Assembly (NCBI GenBank): GCA_018398585.1
Contig: JAGTTD010000008.1
Span: 24,947,172-25,011,171 of the forward strand
DNA from: Simmondsia chinensis
Taxonomy: Eukaryota; Streptophyta; Magnoliopsida; Caryophyllales; Simmondsiaceae
DNA: 64,000 nucleotides
Direction of reading: 5' to 3'
The notes under the pieces were generated by a model. It searched no databases, was not told where the DNA came from, and worked only from the letters and a program-made list of their open reading frames with translations. Below are positions 45,488-56,337 of the stretch, piece after piece (the first letter of the stretch is position 1; every line of letters begins with the position of its first letter). The translations under genes and the position numbers were made by a program.

Positions 45488-46251
45488 TGTCACGGACACT
45501 ATATTCCCTGGTCCAAGACAGTGCCAAGACCGTGCCCAGGTCACTGCCAGTGTCGGGCCAGTTCGTTGTCATGGCCTTGTCTTAGTCGCTGCCCAGGGAT
45601 CGTGCCAACCATGTCAAGACATTGCCCAGTTCGCTGTGAGTACCGTGCTCCAACCTTATCGTGGTCGCTACCTCAGTCCGTGCCTCACCTTGTCAAGGCC
45701 CGTCCAGTGTGCAGGCCAGGCCCAGCTCAGCTTGTCACGACAATGCCCAGCGTTTGCCCAGGCCCGTGTCCAGGGCCGTTCCAGGGCTCGACCCTGTGCC
45801 GTACTCTAGGCTATCATTGCCTAGGCAGGCCCGCGTCCTCCAGCCCGTGTCCTGCACCTTGCCCCACCGGAACAGTGCCAGTCCTAGCCGTTGGGGGCCG
45901 CACCATGCCCTAACCGATTGAAAAAGATTCTCTTTTGCTTAATTTCAAGATTAATTGTTGTAATAGATGTTTTTAGATATTTTAGGATATTTTTCAGATT
46001 TATTCCATATTTTTAGTATTTTGTAATATTTCTATAAATAGGGAGTTAGAGTTCATTTTGTAATCAATCAAGTATAATCAATGATATGAATTCTCTTACT
46101 TTCCCATCTTTACTCTCTATTTCTCATCTCCTAAATTCTATCTCTCTCTCATCTCAACTCTATTTCTCATTCTTATCTCATCTAAACCTCTATCTTCTCT
46201 TAAGGGCCTAAGTCCTAGATTTGGGCCGTCACAACCTTGAGGGTTGTGACA
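45488..46251 (+). repeat. 3' LTR of the large PTB-carrying element
   Basis: 764 bp, from TGTCACGGACAC to GGTTGTGACA, followed by target duplication GCCAA. TATA box at 46033, pyrimidine stretch 46090-46201. The open frames across it (45251-45921) are LTR sequence, not genes. Confidence 0.9.
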
Positions 46252-46256
46252 GCCAA

Positions 46257-47640
46257 CCACAACAAAGCATGGCCTAACAGGTCAGAACCGCATATAGGAC
46301 TCAGGACTTAGGGAACGCATCAACTAATCGGAGTGGGCCACATGATAACACGGATGTTCCAGGGATTATAGTGTCAAATGCTAACAAGAGTGTTGAGGCA
46401 TGGCTTAAGCGGTCAATAATTGCCCATTCATCTGTTGAGGTCAATCTTGATGATGTTCTTTCATTTACGGGCTTACACCTAAAGGCTTAAGCAACAATTC
46501 CTTTATTCTGGTCTGTGATTCAATTGACACTATGGATTCCTACCTTGGCCCTCGTAAAGAGATTCTGCTACGAATGTTCAGAGAACTACATAGGTACTCT
46601 GGAGAGACGCTTGGATCCATTAACAGAAGGGTTTGGCTCGAGATCCATGGATTGCCTGTCCAGTGTTGGTCAAATGAATGCTCTGCCGATATTGCCAAAT
46701 TATGGGGGAAGTTCATTAGGGTGGACCCCAGAACATCCACTATGAGGTGCGTTGACATTGCAAGGATTCTGATTGACACTTGCCACACAACATGTATAAA
46801 CCAAATAGTCTAGGTTCACCACAGTGAGGGAACCCGTTTGATCTTCGTTAAAGAAGGAAGCTTGGTATTGATACCAGATTACTCTCCCAGCGTTGTGTCC
46901 AAAGCCGCATCTGCTCGATTGGCTAGGGAGCAGGCCTATCTCCCATCACATTCCCCCTAAGAAATCGAATGCATGACTGTGGTAAGACTTTCTTCATAGG
47001 TTCAACCTTCTCTGTATCTGGTATCAGAATGCTCTATTATTAGGGAAGAGAATACAATTCCTGCCCCACGGTTGGAAAATGAAGGTATGGGAGTTACTTG
47101 GTAGCCGTCTGGACATGTTTGCCTCCACATCAACGGCCAAATCATTGGGAGATGGGCCCTACATCGATCACTCCTGCATGCCAGGCCTTGCGCTTCATAG
47201 CATGTGGCACATCCTCCTCTACTATTGCCATGGGTTGAGAATCGTGAAGCCCAGCTTATCAACATCATGCTCAGATAACCACACCGGATACCGATACTCG
47301 AGAAAGCAACAATGATAATGAGTCAACAACATCTGGGCCGGAATTCCCTCTAGGATTCGAGCCAATAACAGCAATCACTATCTCTCAAGCTGAGGTTAGT
47401 TTGCCGCAGAGTCAACAAGTATCAGCTCCATTCATGGAAGGGCCTAGCATGGGCGGGAGGAGAAAAGAAAAATTCTGCACAACGAAAAGAGAGAGAAAAA
47501 CAATCAAGTGCAAGATGAAGGAGAGAGAGAAGCAGGAGTTGCAAGACTTCCTGAAGGATATGTCTCCTAGAAGTAATGCTGGAAAATCGACTAAGACAGC
47601 CGGAAAAGAGGAAGAAATGGAATAGGGAAAATCGAATCCA
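46257..47640 (+). pseudogene. L1 ORF1, part after the nested insertion
   Basis: Continues the L1 ORF1 after the LTR element. Clearest is RRVWLEIHGLPVQCWSNECS, then ADIAKLWGKFIRVDP and CVDIARILIDT (46624-46790), the conserved block found after the RRM or DUF4283 part in plant LINE ORF1 and related proteins. Further down is a Lys/Glu/Arg-rich segment (KERKTIKCKMKEREKQELQD, 47490-47560). Stops and frame changes are frequent, so it is dead. Confidence 0.6.
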
Positions 47641-48078
47641 GAAGATCGCGGAAGAAGAGTATAATGAGAGGATCCTGAATGCGAAATAGGTAATAGAGCT
47701 AGGAGAAAAGGTGGGCTTCGACTTTGATGGTTTCGACTCGACTATGGTGGCAGACATTCTTGCTCAATGATATGGTTTGGGTGTTGGGTTGTGGCTTCAG
47801 TCCCACTCTCGGTTCTTGTGCTGGCCTTCTGATTCTTCTCCAGCTAGGAACCCTGTATGTGTTGGTTTTGCACGTGCAGTTGTTTCTTGTCTCCGTGTCG
47901 TTTCTGGTCCTGTGCTCGCTCTTTGCTGTGTCATGTTTTGAGGCGAGCGTTTTTGTTCCCGTTTTCTTATTTTGTGTTGGATGTTTTTGGTCCTCATGTT
48001 GTTTCGGTCGGACTTTGGCCTCGCCTAGCGAGTCGCCAGCTTGTTTAGTGATTTTGTCGCAATTTATCAAAAAAAAAA
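47641..48078 (+). other. 3' region and poly(A) tail of the L1 element
   Basis: T/G-rich untranslated-like region ending in ATTTATC and ten A (48069-48078), directly followed by the second target-duplication copy (48079-48094). The frame at 47724-48095 is cysteine- and hydrophobic-rich only because of T/G-rich composition. Confidence 0.65.
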
Positions 48079-48094
48079 ACATAGACAGTATTTA

Positions 48095-49004
48095 GAAGTG
48101 TTGGTATAGGTAAAGGAAGCGACTCTGGACCTAATCTGCCTTATATTTACATATTTTATTCTACATTCCCGAGACATATTTGGCTTTTACATGTGTGTTT
48201 TGTTGTAATCTATGTACATTTAGGCTTGGAGTACAACGGAGTTAACAAAGGTGGAAAAGCAACAAAATCAAGTATAATCGGTGCATATTTTGAAGACTGC
48301 TTTGAGAAACCCAACCACGTGTGCGAAAAAGGACCAACCGGGTTATAATTCGGTAACCCAAAAAGTCTTGTGGATAGTTAATATATATAATATAATATTA
48401 TATTATATATTATATTATAATATATATGTATATATATATAACAGGCACGGGGACTCACACGCTGCCACACAACACGCACATGATCCGGCGGCTTTAAATA
48501 TCGAATACCTAATTATTTTAGGGATCTTTTGCCATGCCTCTCTTCCTCCTCTTCATCCCGAAGCTGCTACGAGATCCAAAGGGTCCTCAAACGCCGAAGC
48601 GCAGGTGGTCAATGTACTGGAAGGATTAAAGCAAGGATCACATCAACGGCAATTTGTGGAGTCTTCTAGTCCTTAGTTTTAGACAATATTGTTTTCTATT
48701 TTAGATTTCATGATGTGGAGAACTTCCATAGAGGAGTAGACTTTTAGTTTAGGGATGAAGGGAGCGCAGCTGCCCGTAACCCAGATTTATATTACGATAT
48801 TGACAATAGTTTCGTTATATTAAATTTGCACCCCTGTGGGGAGTTCTTCATGCTTGTTGGTTATTTTTGTATGTGTGCTTGTAGCCATTTCTAGATCTCC
48901 AACTTTTCAGCGATTGGTCTTGTGCTTGTAGCCTGACCTTAACATAACAGGGTTTCACGCGTGGTTAGGGTTGAGGTTATACCCAACCCTGCACCCAATA
49001 TTTT
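48095..49004. other. unassigned sequence with a TA-rich microsatellite
   Basis: A TATAATATTATAT repeat at about 48380-48440, then mixed-composition sequence to 48680 without a recognisable product, and a transposon-like stretch containing TACCCAACCCTGCACCC near 48976. No gene is supported. Confidence 0.4.
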
Positions 49005-49275
49005 ATAACAATTAATATTGAATTAGGAGTAAGAAAGGAATTAAGTAATGCTAATGAGATAACCTATGCTATAATTAGGGTGATAAGATAAGTTATGCCT
49101 TTAGATTAGTTCATTACCCTAAACCCTAATTTATATATTAATTCAGGTTCAATATTCAATTAAGAGCAAGAAATAAATTAAGTAGTGCTAATGAGATAAC
49201 CTATGCTACACTTAAGGTGATATGATAGGTTATGCCTTTAGACTCGTTCATTACCTTGAGCCTTAGTTTAAATAT
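49005..49275. repeat. tandem duplication, about 134-bp unit
   Basis: Two units with GCTAATGAGATAACCTATGC at 49053 and about 49187. Each continues through a GATAAGATAAGTTATGCC-like block and TTAGTTCATTACC to AATTCAGG/AATCAAGG. A partial third unit begins after it. Non-coding. Confidence 0.75.
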
Positions 49276-49479
49276 TAATCAAGGCTTAGTGTTTGTAGCC
49301 TAAGCCTCCTAAATCATTGTTATAATCGAGTATAATGATGGGGATACGAGTAAAGCAACCCTAAATTACTCCCTAAACTAAATTCAATTGAATTGACACT
49401 TTTAATTTACCATTAATTTGTTAATTTAGTAAATAAATAATTTAAACCACACGAAAACACGATTTCAACTGCTCGTTAA

Positions 49480-49822
49480 TCACTAAGTTTAACTTAACAC
49501 CGATTCCCTGTGGATATGACCCGTATTCCCGACAAAGCTACGATGATCTCGTACGCTTGCGAGTAGACGATTTTAAAACACACTTTAAAATCATATCAGG
49601 GCCGCAACGCTTATACTAGTATACTTTTTAGCGCCCCTAAACACCACTTCTACACTTATTAGCATCGCTCTACAATGCTTATTGTAGAATGCCTTTTAGC
49701 ATTTCTGAAAATAAAAAAAAAAGTTTTTGCAATTGCCAGTTACTGTTGCTAATCTCCTACAAATAAATAAACATCCTAAAGTTCTTTTTGAAAATGTATC
49801 ATTTATACAAAATATTACTACT
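49480..49822. other. retroelement-like remnant
   Basis: CCCTGTGGATATGACCCGTATTCCCGACAAAGC followed by CTCGTACGCTTGCGAGTAGACG resembles sequence commonly found between coding region and LTR of plant gypsy elements. Then come TTTTTAGCGCCCCTAAACACC and AGCATCGCTCTACAATGC, similar in style to CACTA subterminal repeats. Neither has defined ends. Confidence 0.3.
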
Positions 49823-50107
49823 TGTTGTAAATATTAGATATTTTTTGGGTACAATTTTATAGTCGAGTTCAGATATTATTAAATATCATAGAAAATTAGA
49901 AATTATATAAAGACCTTTGTATACGTATATACATATATACATATAATATATGTATATGTATCCATTGTTTCTTCTCTGAGAAGAAACCCCCACCGCTTAA
50001 CTTATGTATAAAAAGCGGTAGAAGCCTAGCAAAACACATAGCTAGAGAATCAGAAAAGAATGAAAGAGGAGAGAGGAATTGAGAGCAATGAGATTATTTG
50101 CAATATG
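49823..50107 (+). repeat. 5' LTR of copia element B, truncated
   Basis: From TGTTGTAAATATTAG to ATTGAGAGCAATGAGATT it aligns closely with 54083-54353. The last about 150 bp of the LTR are missing, by deletion from GAGATT to ATTTGCAATA. Confidence 0.75.
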
Positions 50108-50120
50108 TTATCAGCACGAG
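50108..50120 (+). other. primer-binding site of copia element B
   Basis: TTATCAGCACGAG, a sequence commonly found at this place in plant copia elements of this type. Confidence 0.6.
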
Positions 50121-53100
50121 TCTCTAGCAAGCTGAAGATTATTATATACTCGAAGTAAGTTTTAATTCCCTAATCTTTGTGATTTTCTTGAATTTACTGC
50201 TATTGATATAATTGGCAAAAGATTATTTGCCTTAAACCCTTGATGTTGTGATCCACCCTGATGCTGTGAATCTCATACAATTAAAAGGGAAAATAATGCA
50301 TCCCAGCAGGATCGCGTTAAAGTAATGATATTTCTCAGGCATCATATCCCTGAAGGATTGAAAGCTAAGTATATTACTGTAAAGGACCGTATGTCCCTTG
50401 GTTGAATTTAAAGGAGATGTTTGATCATCAAAAGTCTATGATTCTCCCTAAAGCTAGCTATGGATGGATTTACCTGCGATTGTAGGATTTTAAATGTAAG
50501 TGAGTATAACTCTGTAGTATTTAGTATTACCTCCCAATTGAAATTATGTGGAGAAAATATTATTGAGAAGGATATGTTAGAGAAAACGCTCTCTACTTTT
50601 CATATCACGAATGTGCTCCTGCAGCAGCAATATCGAGAATGAGGATGTAAAAAAAAAAAAAAAAAAACTCAGAGTTAATATCATATCTACTCGTTGTTGA
50701 ACAAAACAATGAATTGTTGATGAAAAATCATCAATCACGACCAACTGGGTCTGAACCATTCCCTGAAGTGATTGCTTTGACATACGACCATGAGGGACAT
50801 GGTCAAGGTCATAAATGTAGACATGGTCAGGGCCGTGGACGAGGTTATAGTCGCGGTCATAATAACTGGCACTATGGTACCCTAAATGAACCAAAATTTA
50901 ATACGTCCACAAATGACGAGGAGATAAAATAGAAAAGTAAAGGAAATAGAAAAACTTTAGTTTTTCATATTTTCTATTTTATATTCATGTGGTTAAACCG
51001 CCTACTTTTTATTACTCGTACATTATTTATATGGTCGGCTATGCTGCCTACTTATTATTAGTCATTCATATGGTCGGCTGTGCCGCCTACTTATTATCAG
51101 TTATTCATATGGCTATATTTCTTAGCCAATCTATTTGATACCTAATTAAAGGCTCCAGAAGAACACATATCATGTTTCCTGAAGAAACAAACTTTATAAG
51201 TATGGCTATCGATTTAATTTTGATATATCTGTCGGGATAGTTAACCAAAAGCTAACAAACCCAAAAGGCTTTTATTTCATGGCATAACTATTTTGGTCAT
51301 CCAAGTATAAAGATAATTAAGAGAATTGTAGAAAATTCTCACACCCATTGAAGAACCAGAAGATTCTTATATCAGATTAAACATCACTGTGCTGCTTAAG
51401 GCAAAGCGATTACTATATGCTTAATTGAAATTGAGTTTGAGACCCATATATTTGAAAGAATACAAACGGGACATATGTGGGCTAATTATTTTATCACGTG
51501 GACCAATTTTTTATGTTATGATATTAATAGAGGCCTATACCCGTTGGTTCCACAAGTATGGCCAATACATTATAACGTGGCATTTGTGAAACTTCTTGCA
51601 TAAATGATCCGACTATGAGCTCAAGTCCTAGATTGTATGATAATGCAGGAGAATTTACATCCCAAGAATTTAATTATTATTATATGAGATGAATTGCCAT
51701 ATAGCCCATGTACAGACATATAATGGTCTTGCAATTTTTTTTTTGTATTGAACGTCTGCAGCAAATGGTTAGACCATTATTATTACCAACTTTTACATGG
51801 GTACATGTTATGATACAAATAGCAACACTAATCTGTATGGATCTCCCCAGTATGACTTGTCTCTGACAAGAGCCAAATATATATCCCATCTATGAGCTTT
51901 GGTTATATGACGTATGTCCCAATTACTCCACCTCAATATTGAAAGATGGGTCCAACATGAGGACTTAGAATTTATATCGGGCTTGAATTCCCGTTAAGTA
52001 TAAAATATCTGGAGATATTAACTGGAAATATTTTACAGCATAATTTGCTGATTGTCAATTTGACAAAATAAGGTTTCCAGAATCAGGGGGAGAAAAATAA
52101 AAGTTGGAAAATGAGAATTTATGTGGAATACATCATCGAACCAGAAGTTCGAAGAATTTTTCAGTTGTACAATATTACAAGCCAATTCACAGATGTATTC
52201 ATTAATGAAAAGAGGGTGACCAAAGAATATGCCCCTAGTTTTATAATCTATCCCCATTATAAATGCTCCTACTCGATTTAATATCCCGATTGAGCAATAT
52301 CCTAATATATTGAAAAATGCATCCATTGCACACTAGAAGCGTAGCAGACATATCGGTTCCAAAGATATAATCTAAAAAATAAAATGGAGCAATAGAAAAA
52401 TTGGTCCCTTTATTATGGAATTTTTGAGGAGAAAAACTCTGTAGAGATAATAATAATTGTAAATAAAATTCTTCAAGATTATTAGGTACCTAAAACTATT
52501 GAAATAATCAAACTATTGAAATTATAATGAGAAAGAGATCTCTATGAAATATGGGATATAATGGATCCGAAATAAAAATTGATCAGGTGTTTGTATATAC
52601 AATAGCTACTCCCTGATCAAATAAATTAAAAATCTTGAACATGAATTCGTTCAAGAATGCCAACAAAGAAATAATTGGTTAAAATAGAAAGACACAATTC
52701 AGGTTAAATTAATCATGTATAATTTTTGGACCAGTAGTCCAAATACCTAAAAAATAAAACCTGTAGGCTACATGTGAATGTTGGTGCAAAAAATAGTGAG
52801 GTGGTGAAAAGCACTATTTATAGCCCAAGGTTCATCATAGAGACCAAAAATTGATAGGACATACATACATGGATGCAATTAATCTAGTGGTCTTTGTATG
52901 CATCTTATGTATGTAATAACAACTTATTTGTATTTATTACTTAAGACGATATTTATATGAAGTCCCAAAAGAACCAAAGATGCCAGAAGTATATGGTTTA
53001 AAACAGCAGTATATATCTACTAAAAGAAAGATATGCTAATATCATCATAATTCTTGAAGAATTTGAAAAAGCTGTTATGTACCAAAATTGAGAACTCAAG

Positions 53101-54082
53101 ATTGAGGATCTCGGAAAAAGAAAAGATTTAGTCTCGACTTGTAAATCGAGCACTAATATGATAGAGTATTGCTCTATTGGTCAACTCATACCAGTACGGT
53201 ACTTAAGTGTTTCAATATGTTGTCTGGTGCCTCAATTAAAGACCTATTTCATCCTAGATGAGGTAATGGTCTCAATAAGGTAAGGAATGAATTTTTGGTA
53301 TTAAAAGTACCACACCTTGGTGTAATTGTTGCATTAATGTAATAGTACAAGACCAGGTATAAGCCCCCTTCGAGTAACTTGTCGCTAGTATATGATATGA
53401 CACCAATATAAAGGTATGAAAATGTGGTTAAATGTTTAATGGAACAACTAATATAACACTATTCTGTTATGCCAAACTTGTAATTAATTTTGTACGCAAG
53501 TACATGCTATTTAGTTGACCGACATTAGGTAAGTGACGAGAATGCTATTTCGTTATATAGCTATATTGCTATGTTTTGGTGATCTACTAACAATTGCAGT
53601 TACTACTGAGACATTTGCACTTTATGAGCCAATAGAGAATGTGTAACGTCAAGGCCCTTGATCTAACATATTTTATAAGCTTCCAATGATTAGAGGGAGT
53701 CAGATAGCACCATATGAAGACAAGTCTGAGTGTATTATTCAAGTTAAAGAAAATTGAGGGAACCAAGCACATTTCAATGAAGTCCTTTTAACTCGCGAGT
53801 ATCAGAAGAGTTATTTAAGAAAGTATCTACAACAAATTTTCTAGAAATCGATACAACATTGGCATTTGCCAACCTCAAGACATCCCTTGTTAGTGTGCGC
53901 CCATGAGGGGGAGTTAAATACGTACTGTATTTTTTTTTCCTTCGCTATGGTTTTCCTCACTGGGTTTTTTCCTGGCAAGGTTTTTAACGAGGCAGTTTAG
54001 GAAGCGTATATAACTTAGATATTATACACTTTCAAGAGTATTATGTCCCACAATATTGTAAAAGAAAATATCCAAAGGGAAG
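50121..54082 (+). pseudogene. decayed copia gag-pol (element B)
   Basis: Gag-like: QDRVKVMIFLRHHIPEGLKA (about 50310-50370), then LQQQYRE, LLVAEQNNELLMKNHQSRP and TGSEPFPEV (50625-50770), followed by a His/Gly/Arg-rich segment in place of the zinc knuckle. Pol-like: a pre-integrase block WHNYFGHPSIKIIKRIVENS (about 51280-51340), an integrase-like part (HMWANYFITWTNFLC, near 51475), and an RT-linker trace (KEPKMPEVYGLKQQ, near 52970). Many stops and frameshifts, plus missing parts of integrase and RT, make it non-functional. Confidence 0.6.
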
Positions 54083-54519
54083 TGTTGTAAATATTGGATA
54101 TTTTTCGAGTACAATTTTATAGTCGAGTTCGGATATTATTAAATATCCTAAAAAATTAGAGATTATATAAAAGGCCTTTGTATATATATATATACATATA
54201 ATATAGGTATATATATCCATTGTTTCTTCTCTGGGAAGAAACCCCCACCGCTTAATTTGTGTATAACAAGTGGTAGAAGCCTAGCAAAACACACAGCAAG
54301 AGAACCAGAAAAGAATGAAAGAGGAGAGAGGAATTGAGAGCAATGAGATTTGAGAAGCTTTTATATAATAAAATATTGAGAAAATTATTTGAATAGAAGA
54401 AAAACTTCTCATGTTATTCAGTCCTGATATAAAATATTTGCTATTTTTCTTCGAGTATATTTGGATCTGTCTTTTTATTCTCTTCCTATAGAGTATAATA
54501 TCTCTGTAATTTTATAACA
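54083..54519 (+). repeat. 3' LTR of copia element B
   Basis: 437 bp. It follows the purine tract CCAAAGGGAAG and runs from TGTTGTAAATATTGG to TTTTATAACA. Confidence 0.75.
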
Positions 54520-54524
54520 CTGCT

Positions 54525-55439
54525 ATAACTTTTGATATTAAAGCCATATACAATGTAAAGTCAACAGTGTAAGTCGACAGTGAAAATATGCAAGCTTCTA
54601 TTGGAAAGCCCACGACAAATAATCTTGTCAATCATTGGGAGGAACCAGTCCGACCACTTCAAAAATACACTTTAAGATATTACCCTCCTACTCATTGCTA
54701 CTATCAGAAGTTCAAACAACCGCTTCGAATACACTTCCTACTTCCTGTATTTGTCGCCCTATGTTTTCACCTAAAAGCTTGCTACTATCACAAGCTTTAT
54801 ACCATTTTTTTCAATAATTAACAATACAGTTATGATACAAAACAGACGACTCAAGCAAGCGAGGCCTAGGAGAACCCAAATAAATCGGGGAATCGAAACA
54901 CAAAAATAGGAAAGCAGGGCAAAAATAAAATAAAAAAAGCACAAAAGAACAAAAATAGGCACCACATGGCAAAAACAACATTTAGTGCGATGGGCTCGGA
55001 GCAGGGGAGACGACGAGCTTTATACCATATAATCCCCATCTCAACTACAAGATAGACAACAAGAGATTTACTAAGAATACACTTAAAAATTAATAAATAA
55101 ATACATAACAAGAAACAAAAGTGTAGAAGAAAAATAAAAATAAAATTAAAGAACAAATTGACTTAAACCAAATCCAAATTAGTTAACTCTTGAGACAGAC
55201 AATAAGTTCAAGTGAATGTAAAGACAAATATATGAGTTGCCCAAAACGTGCGTAATAAAAATGTATAAATGTAATGGATTATCAACTGCTAAGGGGATCA
55301 TCTTTTAACAGAAGTTTACTTTTTACTTTGTAACTTCATTCTTAACTCAAGTTTCACTTTAATATATTTCAAACACAGACTAACTCAAGTATTAAATAAG
55401 CACTATAGGCTCAAAGCTATCAAAATCAAAATTATTGCG
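54525..55439. other. AT-rich DNA, no gene seen
   Basis: Short open frames on both strands are composed of low-complexity A/T-rich codons. No motif or repeat boundary is recognised. Confidence 0.45.
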
Positions 55440-55830
55440 ATGCTGCAAACATACAACAACGTGATGCAATTATGCAGAAGCCAATGTTATACTAGCCTCT
55501 TTTATCATATTCCTTTTAGGGGCTTCAACCAAGTATTTTTAATATATTTACATCATTCTATTAATTTGTTGACTCTTCATTATTATGTTTATTTATTACT
55601 GCCTTTATTATTACCTTATGAGATTGATACTGACTTGAGCGTCAGAGGGGTCTCCCGTGGGTTACCCCATGGGCCTCTGTAACCGTTTGTTTGATCTTGC
55701 AGAAAATATCAAGTCAGGCAAGTAGCTAGAGATTGAGTTCAGCTCATCCTAACGAATCCTACCTCAAATATAACTCAATATAATAAATAAGCACCCCGGA
55801 CCCAATTCATCATAAACAATATGTATATGT
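55440..55830. repeat. dispersed repeat shared with 28.7 kb
   Basis: The stretch 55690-55830 (GAAAATATCAAGTCAGGC, AGAGATTGAGTTCAGCTC, CCTAACGAATCCTACCTC, AATAAATAAGCACC, AATTCATCATAAA) aligns with 28700-28840. It contains the palindrome CCCGTGGGTTACCCCATGGG near 55653. Probably the U5 end of one LTR family. Confidence 0.45.
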
Positions 55831-55839
55831 AATCATAAA

Positions 55840-56321
55840 CACGCTAACCAAAAATAGGTTCAAAAGACAAGAAGACACATCTCATGTTTTGATTCATTGA
55901 GCCGCGTGAAAAGCCGGCGGTGGTTAGTGGGCCATGAAATGGGCGATGGGCAAAGGTTGGGTTGAGCATATTCGAAAAACTGTGAAGGTGGGGCATGTGG
56001 TGGTCTGCAACTGAGAAGCGTGTTGCCCATCCATTGGTGAACGCAGGAGGGTCATGACACACAACTACTGTGTGTGTGCGCGTTATACGTGCCCACTCCT
56101 CTGAGAGCGACAAGTTGGGCATGTTTGGGCTAGGCTGTTGTCAGACCGTGTTGGAAAAAAGTAACTCTGATGTCGACTGTTGGGTCCACAGTTTTCAATT
56201 ATGGTCACAACAAAAGGCGCGTAGGAGATTTTTCTCTCTACCTAAGGCCCCGGCCGGAGAGTCACGCTTTGTGACACCTCACGTGTGAGAGCTCCCGGGA
56301 ATATTGTTATCTCTATAAATC
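55840..56321 (-). other. unassigned interior side of a copia element
   Basis: Lies on the internal side of the primer site of the LTR at 56338-58437, so it should be leader sequence of that minus-sense element. No gag or pol motif is visible. The minus-strand frame 55844-56122 has no recognisable domain. Confidence 0.3.
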
Positions 56322-56335
56322 CCTTTGCTCTAATA
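56322..56335 (-). other. degenerate primer-binding site
   Basis: Minus-strand GGTATTAGAGCAAA, close to the GGTATCAGAGC core, just outside the LTR. Confidence 0.55.
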
Positions 56336-56337
56336 CC

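Larger units (their letters stand above)
35066..46251 (+). mobile_element. non-autonomous LTR retrotransposon carrying a PTB-like RRM gene (large copy, hosts a chromovirus)
   Basis: Flanked by GCCAA on both sides. LTRs are 35066-35802 and 45488-46251 (TGTCAC...GTGACA). A perfect initiator-Met primer site and a purine tract (AAGGGGGCGGGAA, ending at 45487) frame an interior of about 1.9 kb once the 7.8-kb chromovirus is set aside. The interior contains only an RRM-protein gene and no gag, protease, RT or integrase. It was inserted in the L1 element and was later hit itself by the chromovirus. The small element at 10559-12987 belongs to the same group. Confidence 0.88.
34243..48078 (+). mobile_element. 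L1-type LINE with RRM-containing ORF1, internally deleted, hosting two nested elements
   Basis: Bounded by a 16-bp target duplication and ending in a 10-A tail (48069-48078), so it is a target-primed insertion. Without its nested insertions it is about 2.6 kb. It has a GC-rich 5' leader (34243-34771), an ORF1 with an RRM followed by a region like the plant LINE/DUF4283 domain, and a GC-rich 3' region. No endonuclease or RT ORF2 is present. This matches the BNR-type L1 described from Beta, whose ORF1 carries an RRM, with ORF2 deleted. A retroposed copy of a host RRM-DUF4283 gene is the alternative. Confidence 0.75.
49823..54519 (+). mobile_element. decayed Ty1/copia element (element B)
   Basis: Bounded by related LTRs (49823-about 50107, truncated; 54083-54519) and flanked by CTACT (49818-49822) and CTGCT (54520-54524), a probable 5-bp target duplication with one change. 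The primer-site-like TTATCAGCACGAG follows the left LTR. The internal 3.9 kb is about half the usual coding content, so internal deletions occurred. Confidence 0.75.

Noticed and set aside
45251..45921. Open frame of 220 residues rich in Pro/Ser/Cys
   Set aside because: It runs from the element coding end into the GC-rich 3' LTR; the equivalent LTR region at 35099-35482 gives similar frames. Not an independent gene.
47724..48095. Cys-rich membrane-like or secreted small protein
   Set aside because: The frame is in the T/G-rich 3' untranslated part of the L1 and ends in its poly(A) tail.
54866..55156. Hydrophobic minus-strand frame that resembles a membrane protein
   Set aside because: The phenylalanine/leucine runs come from A/T-rich low-complexity DNA; no start context, homologous pattern or neighbour supports it.
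55844..56122. 92-residue minus-strand ORF
   Set aside because: It has no recognisable domain and lies in what should be the leader of a copia element. I cannot support it as a gene.
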